A stretch of 11,023 nt of DNA, from positions 1 to 11,023 of the forward strand of contig CALWMT010000054.1 of the NCBI GenBank assembly GCA_944382045.1. Reading direction: 5' to 3'. The notes under the pieces were generated by a model that saw only the letters and a list, made by a program, of their open reading frames with translations, had not been told where the DNA came from and did no database searches. The stretch is from an uncultured Enterocloster sp. GTDB lineage: Bacteria; Bacillota; Clostridia; Lachnospirales; Lachnospiraceae. The first letter of the stretch is position 1. Every line of letters begins with the position of its first letter. The translations under genes were made by a program, and so were the position numbers. This document shows, piece after piece, positions 1 through 7,572 of this stretch.

Positions 1-2908
1 ATGGATAGACCTTCTTTCCCGGCAGCTGGCCGCCCTCCCCCGGCTTTGCGCCCTGAGCCATCTTGATCTGGATCTCCTGGGCGCTCACCAGGTAACGGCT
101 GGTCACGCCGAACCGGCCCGAGGCCACCTGCTTGATGGCGGAGCAGCGGTTGCTGTCCGCAGGCCCGGGCGTCAGCCTGTCAAGACTCTCCCCTCCCTCG
201 CCGGTGTTGGATTTTCCGTGGATCCGGTTCATGGCGATGGCCAGGGTCTCGTGGGCCTCCTGGGAAATGGATCCGTAGGACATGGCGCCTGTCTTGAACC
301 GCCGCACAATGGAGTCCACGCTCTCCACCTGGTCGATGGGGATGCCTCCCTCCTCCGGATAGTTGAAATCCATCAGGGAGCGCAGATGGTACGTCTTGTC
401 CTCCCGGTCCACCTGGGACGTGTACTCCTTAAACGTCTCGTAGCTCCCCGTCCGGGCCGCCTCCTGAAGGAGGTGAATGGTCAGCGGATTGTAGAGGTGC
501 TCCTCCTGGCCGCTTCTGGACTTGTGGCTCCCCACGCTGTCCAAGGTAAGGTCCACATCCAGCCCCAGGGGGTCAAAGGCCGAGGAGTGAAGGGTGTCCA
601 CATCATTTTCAATATCCTTTAAGGTAATGCCGCCCACACGGCTCACTGTGCCGGTGAAATATTTGTCCACCACCTCCTTGCAGATACCGATGGCCTCGAA
701 AATCTGCGCTCCCTGGTAGGACTGGATGGTGGAAATGCCCATCTTGGAGGCGATCTTCACAATCCCGTGGAGCACCGCCAGGTCATAATCCCGGACAGCC
801 GCATAGTAATCCTTATTCAGCATGCCGCTCTCAATCAGGGAGCGGATGGACTCATGGGCCAGATAGGGATTGATGGCGCAGGCTCCGTAGCCCAAAAGGG
901 TGGCAAAGTGGTGCACCTCCCTGGGCTCCCCGCTCTCCAGTATCAGGGCCACGCTGGTCCGCTTTTTGGTCCGCACCAGGTACTGCTGGAGGGCGGAAAC
1001 CGCCAGCAGGGAGGGGATGGGCACGTGGTTCTCGTCAATATCCCGATCCGAGAGGATGATAATATTGGCCCCATCCTTGTGGGCCCGGTCCACCTCCAAA
1101 AACAGCCGGTCGATGGCCTTCTCCAGGGAGGTGTTCTTATAGTAGGTGATGGGAATGACCTCCACCTTAAAGCCCGGCTTTTTCATAGCCCGAATCTTTA
1201 ACAGGTCCGTCTCCGTGAGGATGGGATTTTTTACCTTGAGGATCTTGCAGTTCTCCGGAACCTCCTTCAGGATATTTCCCTCCTCCCCCACATAGACCGT
1301 GGTGGAGGTCACAATCTCCTCCCGGATGGCGTCGATGGGGGGATTGGTCACCTGGGCGAACATCTGCTTAAAATAGTTGAACAGGGGCTGGTGCTTCTTT
1401 GAGAGCACAGCCAGAGGGGAGTCCACGCCCATGGCGGACACGGCCTCTGCCCCGTTTAACGCCATGGGAAGGATCATGGTCCTGTACTGCTCGTAGGTAT
1501 AGCCGTAGGTGCGCTCCAGACGAAGCCTCTCCTCCTTTGTCATGGCCGGAAGTCCCTCATTGGGCACGTGCAGGTCCTCCAGATCAATGAGGTTTAAGTC
1601 AAGCCATTCCCCGAAGGGCTGCCTGGACGCGTACCGGCTCTTTAACTCCTCGTCGCTCACCAGCCGTCCCGCCTTGGTGTCCACCAGCAGCATTTTTCCA
1701 GGGCGCAGCCGGTCCTTTTTTATCACATGGGTCTGATCAATGGCTATGGCTCCCACCTCGGAGGCCAGTATCATGTATCCGCTGTCCGTGATGTAGTACC
1801 GGGAGGGCCGCAGGCCGTTTCTGTCCAGCACCGCCCCCACCACGTCCCCGTCTGTAAAGAGGATGGAGGCCGGCCCGTCCCAGGGCTCCATCATCGTGGC
1901 GTAATACTGGTAGAAATCCTTGATCTCCCCGTCCATGTACCGGTCGTTCTCCCAGGGCGCCGGGATGGTCACCATGACCGCCAGGGGAAGCTCCATTCCG
2001 CTCATCACCATAAACTCCAGGGCATTGTCCAGCATGGCGGAGTCCGACCCCTCCCCGCTGATGATGGGCAGGACCTTGTGCATGTCGTATTTAAAATATT
2101 CGGACTCCATGTTCTCCTCACGGGCCGCCATCTTGTCCACATTTCCCCGGATGGTGTTGATCTCCCCGTTGTGGACGATGAAGCGGTAAGGATGGGCCCG
2201 CATCCAGCTGGGATTGGTGTTGGTGCTGAACCGGGAGTGGACGATGGCGATGGCCGACTCGTAATCCGCATCCTGCAGATCCTGAAAGAACAGCCGCAGC
2301 TCCCCCACCAGGAACATTCCCTTGTAGACAATGGTCCGGCTGCTCAGGGAAACCACATAGGTATCCTCGTTGCTCTGCTCGAAAACCCGCCGCGCCACAT
2401 AAAGCTTCCGGTCAAAGTCCAGCCCCTTCTCCACGCCCTCCGGCTTTGCCACAAAAGCCTGGGCAATGCAGGGCATCACGTCCAGCGCCTTTTTCCCCAG
2501 AATCTCCGGGCAGGTGGGAACCTCCCGCCAGCCGAGGAAGTCCATGCCCTCTTTCTTCACAATAATCTCAAACATCTTTTTCGCCCGGCTGCGGACCAAC
2601 TCATCCTGGGGAAAGAAAAACATGCCGATCCCGTACTCCCGCTCTCCCCCGAGGGTGATGCCGGCTTTTTCCGCTGCCTTCTTAAAAAACTTGTGGGAAA
2701 TCTGCAGCATAATGCCCACGCCGTCCCCGGTCTTTCCCTCCGCGTCCTTTCCCGCCCGGTGCTCTAGGTTCTCCACAATGTGGAGCGCCTGATCCACCGT
2801 CTCGTGGGTCTTGATGCCCTGAATGTTTGCCACCGCGCCGATGCCGCAGTTGTCATGCTCAAAGCGGGGATCATAAAGCCCCTGCTGTTCTGGTCTGGAA
2901 TCCTTCAT
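1..2908 (-). CDS. gltB: Glutamate synthase large subunit, N-terminal 969 residues (cut by the window edge)
   Basis: Large subunit of glutamate synthase, which hydrolyses glutamine and passes the ammonia to 2-oxoglutarate to make glutamate. The frame is open from the ATG at 2908 to the left edge. An N-terminal class II glutamine amidotransferase domain begins after a short propeptide; Cys21 (context DNCGIG) is the expected nucleophile after processing. The family motifs RFSTNTNPSW (about 226-235) and HNGEINTIRGN (from His246) are present. A central domain follows, then the start of the FMN-binding synthase domain, with MSYGSIS at 876-882 and GKSNTGEGGE at 898-907. The rest of that domain, the Fe-S cysteines and the C-terminal glutamate-synthase domain lie outside; the family is usually about 1,500 residues. 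AAAGGAG at 2918-2924, nine bases upstream, supports the start. The small subunit gltD is not visible and would be expected downstream, beyond base 1. Confidence 0.97.
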   Translation of the reverse strand, partial: MKDSRPEQQGLYDPRFEHDNCGIGAVANIQGIKTHETVDQALHIVENLEHRAGKDAEGKTGDGVGIMLQISHKFFKKAAEKAGITLGGEREYGIGMFFFPQDELVRSRAKKMFEIIVKKEGMDFLGWREVPTCPEILGKKALDVMPCIAQAFVAKPEGVEKGLDFDRKLYVARRVFEQSNEDTYVVSLSSRTIVYKGMFLVGELRLFFQDLQDADYESAIAIVHSRFSTNTNPSWMRAHPYRFIVHNGEINTIRGNVDKMAAREENMESEYFKYDMHKVLPIISGEGSDSAMLDNALEFMVMSGMELPLAVMVTIPAPWENDRYMDGEIKDFYQYYATMMEPWDGPASILFTDGDVVGAVLDRNGLRPSRYYITDSGYMILASEVGAIAIDQTHVIKKDRLRPGKMLLVDTKAGRLVSDEELKSRYASRQPFGEWLDLNLIDLEDLHVPNEGLPAMTKEERLRLERTYGYTYEQYRTMILPMALNGAEAVSAMGVDSPLAVLSKKHQPLFNYFKQMFAQVTNPPIDAIREEIVTSTTVYVGEEGNILKEVPENCKILKVKNPILTETDLLKIRAMKKPGFKVEVIPITYYKNTSLEKAIDRLFLEVDRAHKDGANIIILSDRDIDENHVPIPSLLAVSALQQYLVRTKKRTSVALILESGEPREVHHFATLLGYGACAINPYLAHESIRSLIESGMLNKDYYAAVRDYDLAVLHGIVKIASKMGISTIQSYQGAQIFEAIGICKEVVDKYFTGTVSRVGGITLKDIENDVDTLHSSAFDPLGLDVDLTLDSVGSHKSRSGQEEHLYNPLTIHLLQEAARTGSYETFKEYTSQVDREDKTYHLRSLMDFNYPEEGGIPIDQVESVDSIVRRFKTGAMSYGSISQEAHETLAIAMNRIHGKSNTGEGGESLDRLTPGPADSNRCSAIKQVASGRFGVTSRYLVSAQEIQIKMAQGAKPGEGGQLPGKKVYP

Positions 2909-2971
2909 ACGCGCTCTCTCCTTTGCCTGGATTATGGCCGGACCGCGCACCGCAGCCCGCCGCAAAAATGC

Positions 2972-3024
2972 AAAAAATAGCTGTGCCTCCGCTCCGTCGC
3001 GGAAGAACCTCACAGCTATTTTTT
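2972..3024 (-). terminator. Terminator-like hairpin in the gltB leader (also downstream of engB)
   Basis: A perfect 14-bp stem pairs 2972-2985 with 3011-3024. Inside it a 5-bp stem (2988-2992 with 2999-3003) closes a 6-base loop. On the minus strand the outer stem ends in TTTTTT, followed by GCATTTTTG, as in an intrinsic terminator. The arm is A-rich on the other side, so it could also stop plus-strand transcription. It lies between the predicted gltB promoter and the gltB start, so it could act as an attenuator. It is also the first convincing terminator after engB. The structure is read directly; the function is inferred. Confidence 0.75.
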
Positions 3025-3027
3025 CGT

Positions 3028-3051
3028 AACAGTTCAGAGGGCTGAACTGTT
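3028..3051 (-). promoter_or_regulatory. Compact hairpin at the 5' end of the gltB leader
   Basis: A perfect 10-bp stem pairs 3028-3037 with 3042-3051 around a 4-base loop (CCCT on the minus strand). It lies about 12 bases after the predicted transcription start and three bases before the terminator-like hairpin. No U-tract follows, so it is unlikely to be a terminator itself. A 5' RNA-stabilising or protein-binding element is possible. The two hairpins may also form one mobile or repeated unit; only one copy is seen in this window. Confidence 0.6.
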
Positions 3052-3070
3052 GTATTTTCCTATGGGCAGT

Positions 3071-3099
3071 ATCATACTACAAATTCTTCTGTTTGTAAA
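3071..3099 (-). promoter_or_regulatory. Predicted sigma-A promoter of gltB
   Basis: On the minus strand TTTACA (3094-3099) and TATGAT (3071-3076) are separated by exactly 17 bp, each one mismatch from the sigma-A consensus. The start site would fall near 3063, giving an untranslated leader of about 155 nt that contains both hairpins. The surrounding DNA is AT-rich, unlike the coding regions. This is the best promoter match in the engB-gltB gap. Confidence 0.75.
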
Positions 3100-3103
3100 C
3101 TAC

Positions 3104-3118
3104 TTTTTTCTGGAAATT
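3104..3118 (-). promoter_or_regulatory. Possible CodY-binding box upstream of gltB
   Basis: The minus-strand 15-mer AATTTCCAGAAAAAA differs at three of 15 positions from the CodY consensus AATTTTCWGAAAATT. It sits directly upstream of the predicted gltB -35 element, at about -41 to -55. CodY is the GTP and branched-chain amino acid sensor of Firmicutes that controls nitrogen metabolism, so the target is sensible. The region is AT-rich, so a chance match is possible, and CodY itself is not in the window. Confidence 0.35.
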
Positions 3119-3158
3119 GTCAGATTATTTGTCAAATCAATAAAATCACATAATTTTT

Positions 3159-3782
3159 TCAGATATTTTCCTTCTCCGCCGGTACGGCGGGCGCCTTAAG
3201 CCCTGCCTCCGCCTCTATCAAATCCCAGATCTCCTCCCGTCCCTGCTTTGTCTCCGCAGAGAAGGGGATAATGCGCCCGTCCTTTCCCATCCCCAGGGCC
3301 TCCCGGATGCACTTCACCTGGCCCGGCACCTGGCTGCGCTTCAGCTTATCCAGCTTGGTGGCGATAATCACCGGCTCATAGCCATTGTACACGATCCAGT
3401 CGTACATCATCCTGTCGTTGGCCGAGGGCTCGTGGCGGATGTCCACCAGAAGGAACACCCGCTTAAGCATCTTAGACTTTCTCAGGTACCGCTCGATCAT
3501 CTTTCCCCACTTTTCCTTCACAGACTGGGGCACCTTGGCATAGCCGTAGCCGGGAAGATCTACAAAATAGAGGGCTTGGTTGATATTGTAAAAGTTAATG
3601 GTCTGGGTCTTGCCCGGCTGGGAGCTGGTCTTCGCGTAGGACTTCCGGTTCATCAGTCCGTTGATCAGAGAGGACTTTCCCACATTGGACTTGCCCGCAA
3701 AGGCGAACTCCGGAAGGACATTCTCCGGCAGGCGGCTGGTAATGCCGCACACGGTCTCCAAATTCACATCTCGAATAATCAT
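3159..3782 (-). CDS. engB: Ribosome biogenesis GTP-binding protein EngB/YsxC
   Basis: P-loop GTPase of the TrmE-Era-EngA-EngB superfamily, required for late 50S ribosomal subunit assembly. The 207-residue product has the full motif set: G1 GKSNVGKS (30-37), a G2 region with the conserved QPGKTQTINFY (55-65), G3 DLPGYG (75-80), G4 TKLD (142-145) and G5 SAE (175-177). Length and motif spacing are normal for the family. The ATG at 3782 is chosen over one 39 bases upstream because GGAGGAGG (3789-3796) lies six bases before it and the product then starts directly with the family's N-terminal strand. It follows the lon stop codon by one base, and its ribosome binding site lies inside the end of lon, so translation is probably coupled. 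The lon-engB pairing is known from Bacillus (lonA-ysxC). Confidence 0.97.
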   Translation of the reverse strand: MIIRDVNLETVCGITSRLPENVLPEFAFAGKSNVGKSSLINGLMNRKSYAKTSSQPGKTQTINFYNINQALYFVDLPGYGYAKVPQSVKEKWGKMIERYLRKSKMLKRVFLLVDIRHEPSANDRMMYDWIVYNGYEPVIIATKLDKLKRSQVPGQVKCIREALGMGKDGRIIPFSAETKQGREEIWDLIEAEAGLKAPAVPAEKENI

Positions 3783-3783
3783 C

Positions 3784-6108
3784 TTAAGCCTCCTCCGGCG
3801 CCAGTGCCTCCCGCAGCACATCCTCCATGGACTTCACATACACAATCTCCAGGCCCTTGGTGATCTCCTTGGAGAGCTCCGCCATATCCGGCCGGTTCTT
3901 GTCCGGCACCAGCACCTTCTCCATATGAGCCATCTTGGCCGCAAGTATCTTCTCCTTCAGGCCTCCGATGGGCAGCACCCGGCCCCGCAGGGTAATCTCC
4001 CCGGTCATGGCCGTCTTGCAGCGCACCTTTTTCCCCACTACCGCGGACAGCATGGCTGTAGCCATGGTGATGCCCGCCGAGGGGCCGTCCTTGGGAACCG
4101 CACCCTCTGGGATATGGATATGTAAATCATGCTTTTCAAAGTAATCGTCCGCCACCCCATAATCCGGACAGATGGAGCGCACATAGGTGAGAGCTGTCTG
4201 GGCGGACTCCTTCATCACGTCCCCCATCTGGCCGGTCATCAGGAGGTTCCCCTTGCCCGGCATCACATTCACCTCGATCTGCAGGGTATCACCGCCCACG
4301 CTGGTCCAGGCCAGGCCGCGGACAATGCCCACCTGATCCTCCTCATTGGCGTTCTCAAAGCTCACCCGCTCCTTGCCCAGGTACTTCTCCAGGTTGCTCT
4401 CTGTAATGCGGATGGAGGCCTTTCCCTCCTCCAGATACTGGCGCGCCGCCTTTCTGCACACATCGCCGATGCGCCGCTCCAGATTGCGGACCCCTGCCTC
4501 CCGCGTATAATTGTGGATAATCCGCTCCAGGCTCTTGTCAGAAAATACAATCTGCCCGGGTTTCAGTCCGTTCCGCTCCCGCTGCTTCTCCACCAGATAG
4601 TCCTTGGCAATGTGGAACTTCTCATTTTCCGTATAGCTGTTCACCTCGATGAGCTCCATGCGGTCCAAAAGGGGGCTGGGAATGGTCTGGGTGGTGTTGG
4701 CCGTGGCGATAAACAGCACCTGGGACAGATCAATGGGAACCTCCACGTAGTGATCCCGAAAGCGCACATTCTGCTCCCCGTCCAGCACCTCCAGAAGGGC
4801 CGAGGAGGTGTCCCCCTTGTAATCGCTGCTCACCTTGTCGATCTCATCCAAGAGCATCAGGGGATTGCTGACGCCGGCCTGCCGCAGTCCCTCCACCAGG
4901 CGGCCGGGCATAGCGCCCACATAGGTCTTCCTGTGGCCCCGGATCTCCGCCTCGTCCCGGACACCGCCCAGGCTGATGCGCACATATTTCTTATTCAGAG
5001 CCCTGGCCACAGACCGGGCGATGGAGGTCTTTCCGGTTCCGGGCGGGCCAACCAGACAGATAATGGGGCTGTTTCCCTTTTTCGTCAATGTGCGCACCGC
5101 CAAATACTCCAGGATCCGCTCCTTCACCTTCTCAAGGCCATAATGGTCCTGATTTAAAATCTGCTCTGCGTGCTTGATGTCGTTGTTGTCCTTAGACACC
5201 TTCTTCCAGGGAAGCTCCAGAAGCGTCTCGATATAGGTGCGGAGCACATTGGCCTCCTGGCTCCCCATGGGCATAGTGCGGAAGCGCTGGATCTCCTTGG
5301 TCAGCTTCTCCTTTACCTCCTTGTCCGCCTTTAAGGAGTCCACCTTCTTCTGGTACTCGTCCGCGTCGGAGAGCGTGTTGTCCTCCCCCAGCTCCTGGCG
5401 TATCACCTTCATCTGCTCCCGGAGAATGTACTCCTTCTGGTTCTGGTCAATCTCCGCCTTGACCTTCTCCTGAAATTCCTTCTTGATGGCGTAAATCTCC
5501 ATCTCCATGGTCAGGGTCTTCACCACGATCTCATACCGCTCTGAGAGAGCTCCATGCTCCAAAATAGACTGGCGGATGGTGTAATCCCATGGAAGCTGAA
5601 TGGCAGACTGGTCAAGAAGCTCTCCCAAGTCCTGAATTCCTATCAGGTTGGGAAGAATTTCCTTCGCCGCCTTTGGATTCACCCGCCCATATTCCTCCAG
5701 CTTTTCCTTCACCACCCGCAGCATGGCCTCCCGCACCACGCGGTCAATATTTTCCTTCTCCTGGGCCAAAAATCCAATCTCTCCGATCAGCGCCGGCTCC
5801 TCGGAATCCAGGCAGAGAAGCTCCCCTCTCTCCTGGCCCTCCACCAGCACCCGAACCACCTTGCCCGGAAGCTTTACCAGCTGCTTCACAGCGGAGATTG
5901 TGCCAACCTGGTAGAGGTCCTCCTGCTTGGGATCCTGTACCTCCGGATGCTTCTGGGAAACAAGGAACACCCGCTGGTCCCCCATCATGGCGCGCTCCAC
6001 TGCCGCCACAGACTTGGGACGATTTATATCAAAATGCTGTACCATGCCGGGAAGAATGGTGATCCCCCGCAGGGCAAGCACAGGCATTGTAATTACCCGT
6101 TCTTCCAT
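3784..6108 (-). CDS. lon: ATP-dependent Lon protease (LonA type)
   Basis: Cytoplasmic AAA+ serine protease that degrades misfolded and selected regulatory proteins. The 774-residue product has an N-terminal substrate-recognition domain (about 8-200), a helical linker, an AAA+ module with Walker A GPPGTGKT (354-361) and Walker B LMLLDEID (417-424), and a C-terminal protease domain. The catalytic dyad is Ser677 in PKDGPSAG and Lys720 in GGLKEK, the same numbering as in Bacillus LonA. There is no transmembrane segment, which excludes LonB. The start at 6108 follows GAGGTGG by nine bases. A terminator-like hairpin lies between clpX and lon, so lon-engB may be transcribed partly apart from tig-clpPX, but no convincing sigma-A promoter was found in the 120-base gap. 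No CtsR or CIRCE site was recognised there. Confidence 0.98.
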   Translation of the reverse strand: MEERVITMPVLALRGITILPGMVQHFDINRPKSVAAVERAMMGDQRVFLVSQKHPEVQDPKQEDLYQVGTISAVKQLVKLPGKVVRVLVEGQERGELLCLDSEEPALIGEIGFLAQEKENIDRVVREAMLRVVKEKLEEYGRVNPKAAKEILPNLIGIQDLGELLDQSAIQLPWDYTIRQSILEHGALSERYEIVVKTLTMEMEIYAIKKEFQEKVKAEIDQNQKEYILREQMKVIRQELGEDNTLSDADEYQKKVDSLKADKEVKEKLTKEIQRFRTMPMGSQEANVLRTYIETLLELPWKKVSKDNNDIKHAEQILNQDHYGLEKVKERILEYLAVRTLTKKGNSPIICLVGPPGTGKTSIARSVARALNKKYVRISLGGVRDEAEIRGHRKTYVGAMPGRLVEGLRQAGVSNPLMLLDEIDKVSSDYKGDTSSALLEVLDGEQNVRFRDHYVEVPIDLSQVLFIATANTTQTIPSPLLDRMELIEVNSYTENEKFHIAKDYLVEKQRERNGLKPGQIVFSDKSLERIIHNYTREAGVRNLERRIGDVCRKAARQYLEEGKASIRITESNLEKYLGKERVSFENANEEDQVGIVRGLAWTSVGGDTLQIEVNVMPGKGNLLMTGQMGDVMKESAQTALTYVRSICPDYGVADDYFEKHDLHIHIPEGAVPKDGPSAGITMATAMLSAVVGKKVRCKTAMTGEITLRGRVLPIGGLKEKILAAKMAHMEKVLVPDKNRPDMAELSKEITKGLEIVYVKSMEDVLREALAPEEA

Positions 6109-6135
6109 TTGCGTATTCCACCTCTCATCTCTCTG

Positions 6136-6194
6136 TATAAAAGAAGGCCGCTGCCCCCTTCAGCTAAAACACTACATCCGGTTTGCAGCGGCCT
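6136..6194 (-). terminator. Terminator-like hairpin between clpX and lon
   Basis: A perfect GC-rich 10-bp stem pairs 6145-6154 with 6185-6194. On the minus strand it is followed by TCTTTTATA. The loop is long (30 bases), which may weaken it. It begins about 35 bases after the clpX stop and ends about 28 bases before the lon start, so it could end or reduce transcription from tig-clpP-clpX into lon. Confidence 0.6.
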
Positions 6195-6228
6195 AAACAT
6201 GATCCGTTCACAGCGATTCGATTCGCCC

Positions 6229-7545
6229 TCAGGCAATCTCCCCGCTCTTGCTGCCTGCCCGCAGCCGATTCCCCAAGGCCTTATGCGCAGGCGCCGGGGG
6301 CACATCGCGGTAGACAAGCTCCGGCTTCCCTGTCTTATCCACCACATCCTTAGTGATGGTGCAGATGCCGATGGAATCATCCGAAGGAATCTCATACATC
6401 AAATCCATAATGGCAGACTCCATAATGGAGCGCAGGCCGCGGGCTCCGATCCTGCGGTCCACCGCCAGCTGGGCGATCTCCTCAAGAGCCTCCTTCGTGA
6501 ACTCCAGCTTCACATTGTCCAGCTCAAACAGCTTCTGATACTGCTTGGTCAGGGCATTCTTGGGCTCAGAAAGAATCCGTATCATAGCCTCCTTTGTGAG
6601 CTGCTTTAGGGAGACCATCACCGGCACACGGCCGATGAACTCCGGAATCAGACCAAACCTTGTCAAATCCCTTGGCTCAACCTGTGCCAGCAGCTCGTCA
6701 ATATTCATCTCATTGCGGTCCACTACCTCCGCATTAAAGCCGATGGAACCGGCGCTGATGCGCTGCTCCACAATCTTTTCAAGGCCGTCAAATGCGCCGC
6801 CGCAGATAAAGAGAATATTCGTCGTATCGATCTGGATGAGCTCCTGATGCGGGTGCTTTCTGCCGCCCTGGGGCGGAACGCTGGCAGTCGTTCCCTCCAG
6901 AATCTTTAACAGAGCCTGCTGTACGCCCTCGCCGGAAACATCCCGGGTTATGGACACATTCTCCGATTTCTTGGTAATCTTGTCGATCTCATCGATATAG
7001 ATGATCCCATACTCGGCGCGGGCTATGTCGTAATCCGCAGCCTGTATCAGCTTGAGAAGAATATTCTCCACGTCCTCTCCCACATATCCAGCCTCTGTGA
7101 GCGCAGTGGCATCCGCAATGGCAAAGGGAACGTTCAGGATCCTCGCCAGGGTCTGGGCCAGATAGGTCTTCCCTGAGCCCGTGGGACCAATCATGAGAAT
7201 ATTGCTCTTTTGAATATCCACATCCATCTGCTGGCGGGAGGTCACCCGCTTGTAGTGATTGTAAACCGCCACAGAGAGGACCTTCTTTGCATCCTCCTGG
7301 CCAATCACATACTCATCTAAAAATGCCTTGATCTCCTTCGGCTTGAGGAGATGGATATCATTTGCCGCAGGAGCTTCCTCCTCCTGCTCTTCCAGCTCCT
7401 CCTCAAGAATCTCTGAGCAGAGTTCAATACACTCATCGCAGATAAATACATTATTATTGCCTGCGCCGGCAATCATCTTGCGCACCTGGTCCTGGGTCCT
7501 CCCGCAGAAGGAGCAGCGAATGGTGTCATCAGGTCTAATTGGCAT
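6229..7545 (-). CDS. clpX: ATP-dependent Clp protease ATP-binding subunit ClpX
   Basis: AAA+ unfoldase that recognises substrates, unfolds them and feeds them into ClpP. The 438-residue product has the N-terminal zinc-binding domain with cysteines 11, 14, 36 and 39, followed by a Glu-rich linker (about 48-57). It has Walker A GPTGSGKT (120-127), the pore-1 loop GYVGED (153-158), Walker B IIYIDEID (181-188), the RDVSGEGVQQ segment (201-210) and a GARGLR sensor-2 motif near the C-terminus. The ClpP-docking tripeptide IGF is at 268-270, so it should pair with the clpP encoded just upstream. The length is near the usual 420 residues. A GGAAGG purine stretch eight bases before the ATG supports the start. 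The gap after clpP is only 27 bases, consistent with co-transcription. Confidence 0.98.
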   Translation of the reverse strand: MPIRPDDTIRCSFCGRTQDQVRKMIAGAGNNNVFICDECIELCSEILEEELEEQEEEAPAANDIHLLKPKEIKAFLDEYVIGQEDAKKVLSVAVYNHYKRVTSRQQMDVDIQKSNILMIGPTGSGKTYLAQTLARILNVPFAIADATALTEAGYVGEDVENILLKLIQAADYDIARAEYGIIYIDEIDKITKKSENVSITRDVSGEGVQQALLKILEGTTASVPPQGGRKHPHQELIQIDTTNILFICGGAFDGLEKIVEQRISAGSIGFNAEVVDRNEMNIDELLAQVEPRDLTRFGLIPEFIGRVPVMVSLKQLTKEAMIRILSEPKNALTKQYQKLFELDNVKLEFTKEALEEIAQLAVDRRIGARGLRSIMESAIMDLMYEIPSDDSIGICTITKDVVDKTGKPELVYRDVPPAPAHKALGNRLRAGSKSGEIA

Positions 7546-7572
7546 GGAATCTACCTTCCCTTTCCTGTCACA

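Noticed and set aside
1727..2767. Long plus-strand open frame of 346 codons opposite gltB
   Set aside because: It is antisense to a well-conserved gltB frame, its translation shows no recognisable motif and it has the composition expected of a shadow frame in GC-rich DNA.
3024..3028. ANTAR/NitR-type antitermination motif (tandem hexaloop hairpins) in the gltB leader
   Set aside because: Two tandem hairpins are present, as in ANTAR target RNAs, but the loops (CCCT and GACGGA on the minus strand) do not show the conserved A1 and G4 of ANTAR hexaloops.
3783..3821. Longer EngB starting at 3821 within lon
   Set aside because: The extra 13 residues overlap the lon C-terminus and are unlike EngB. 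GGAGGAGG six bases before 3782 marks the start.
4129..5157. Long plus-strand open frame of 342 codons opposite lon
   Set aside because: It lies wholly within the AAA+ and protease coding region of lon, has no good ribosome binding site and yields a His/Leu/Gln-rich product typical of antisense frames.
6109..6228. CtsR or CIRCE heat-shock operator before lon
   Set aside because: I looked for the CtsR heptad repeat and the CIRCE inverted repeat here and before clpP and tig, and found no acceptable match.
5554..6609. Plus-strand open frame of 351 codons spanning the lon start and the clpX end
   Set aside because: It runs opposite two confident genes and through the clpX-lon hairpin, with no ribosome binding site or family resemblance.
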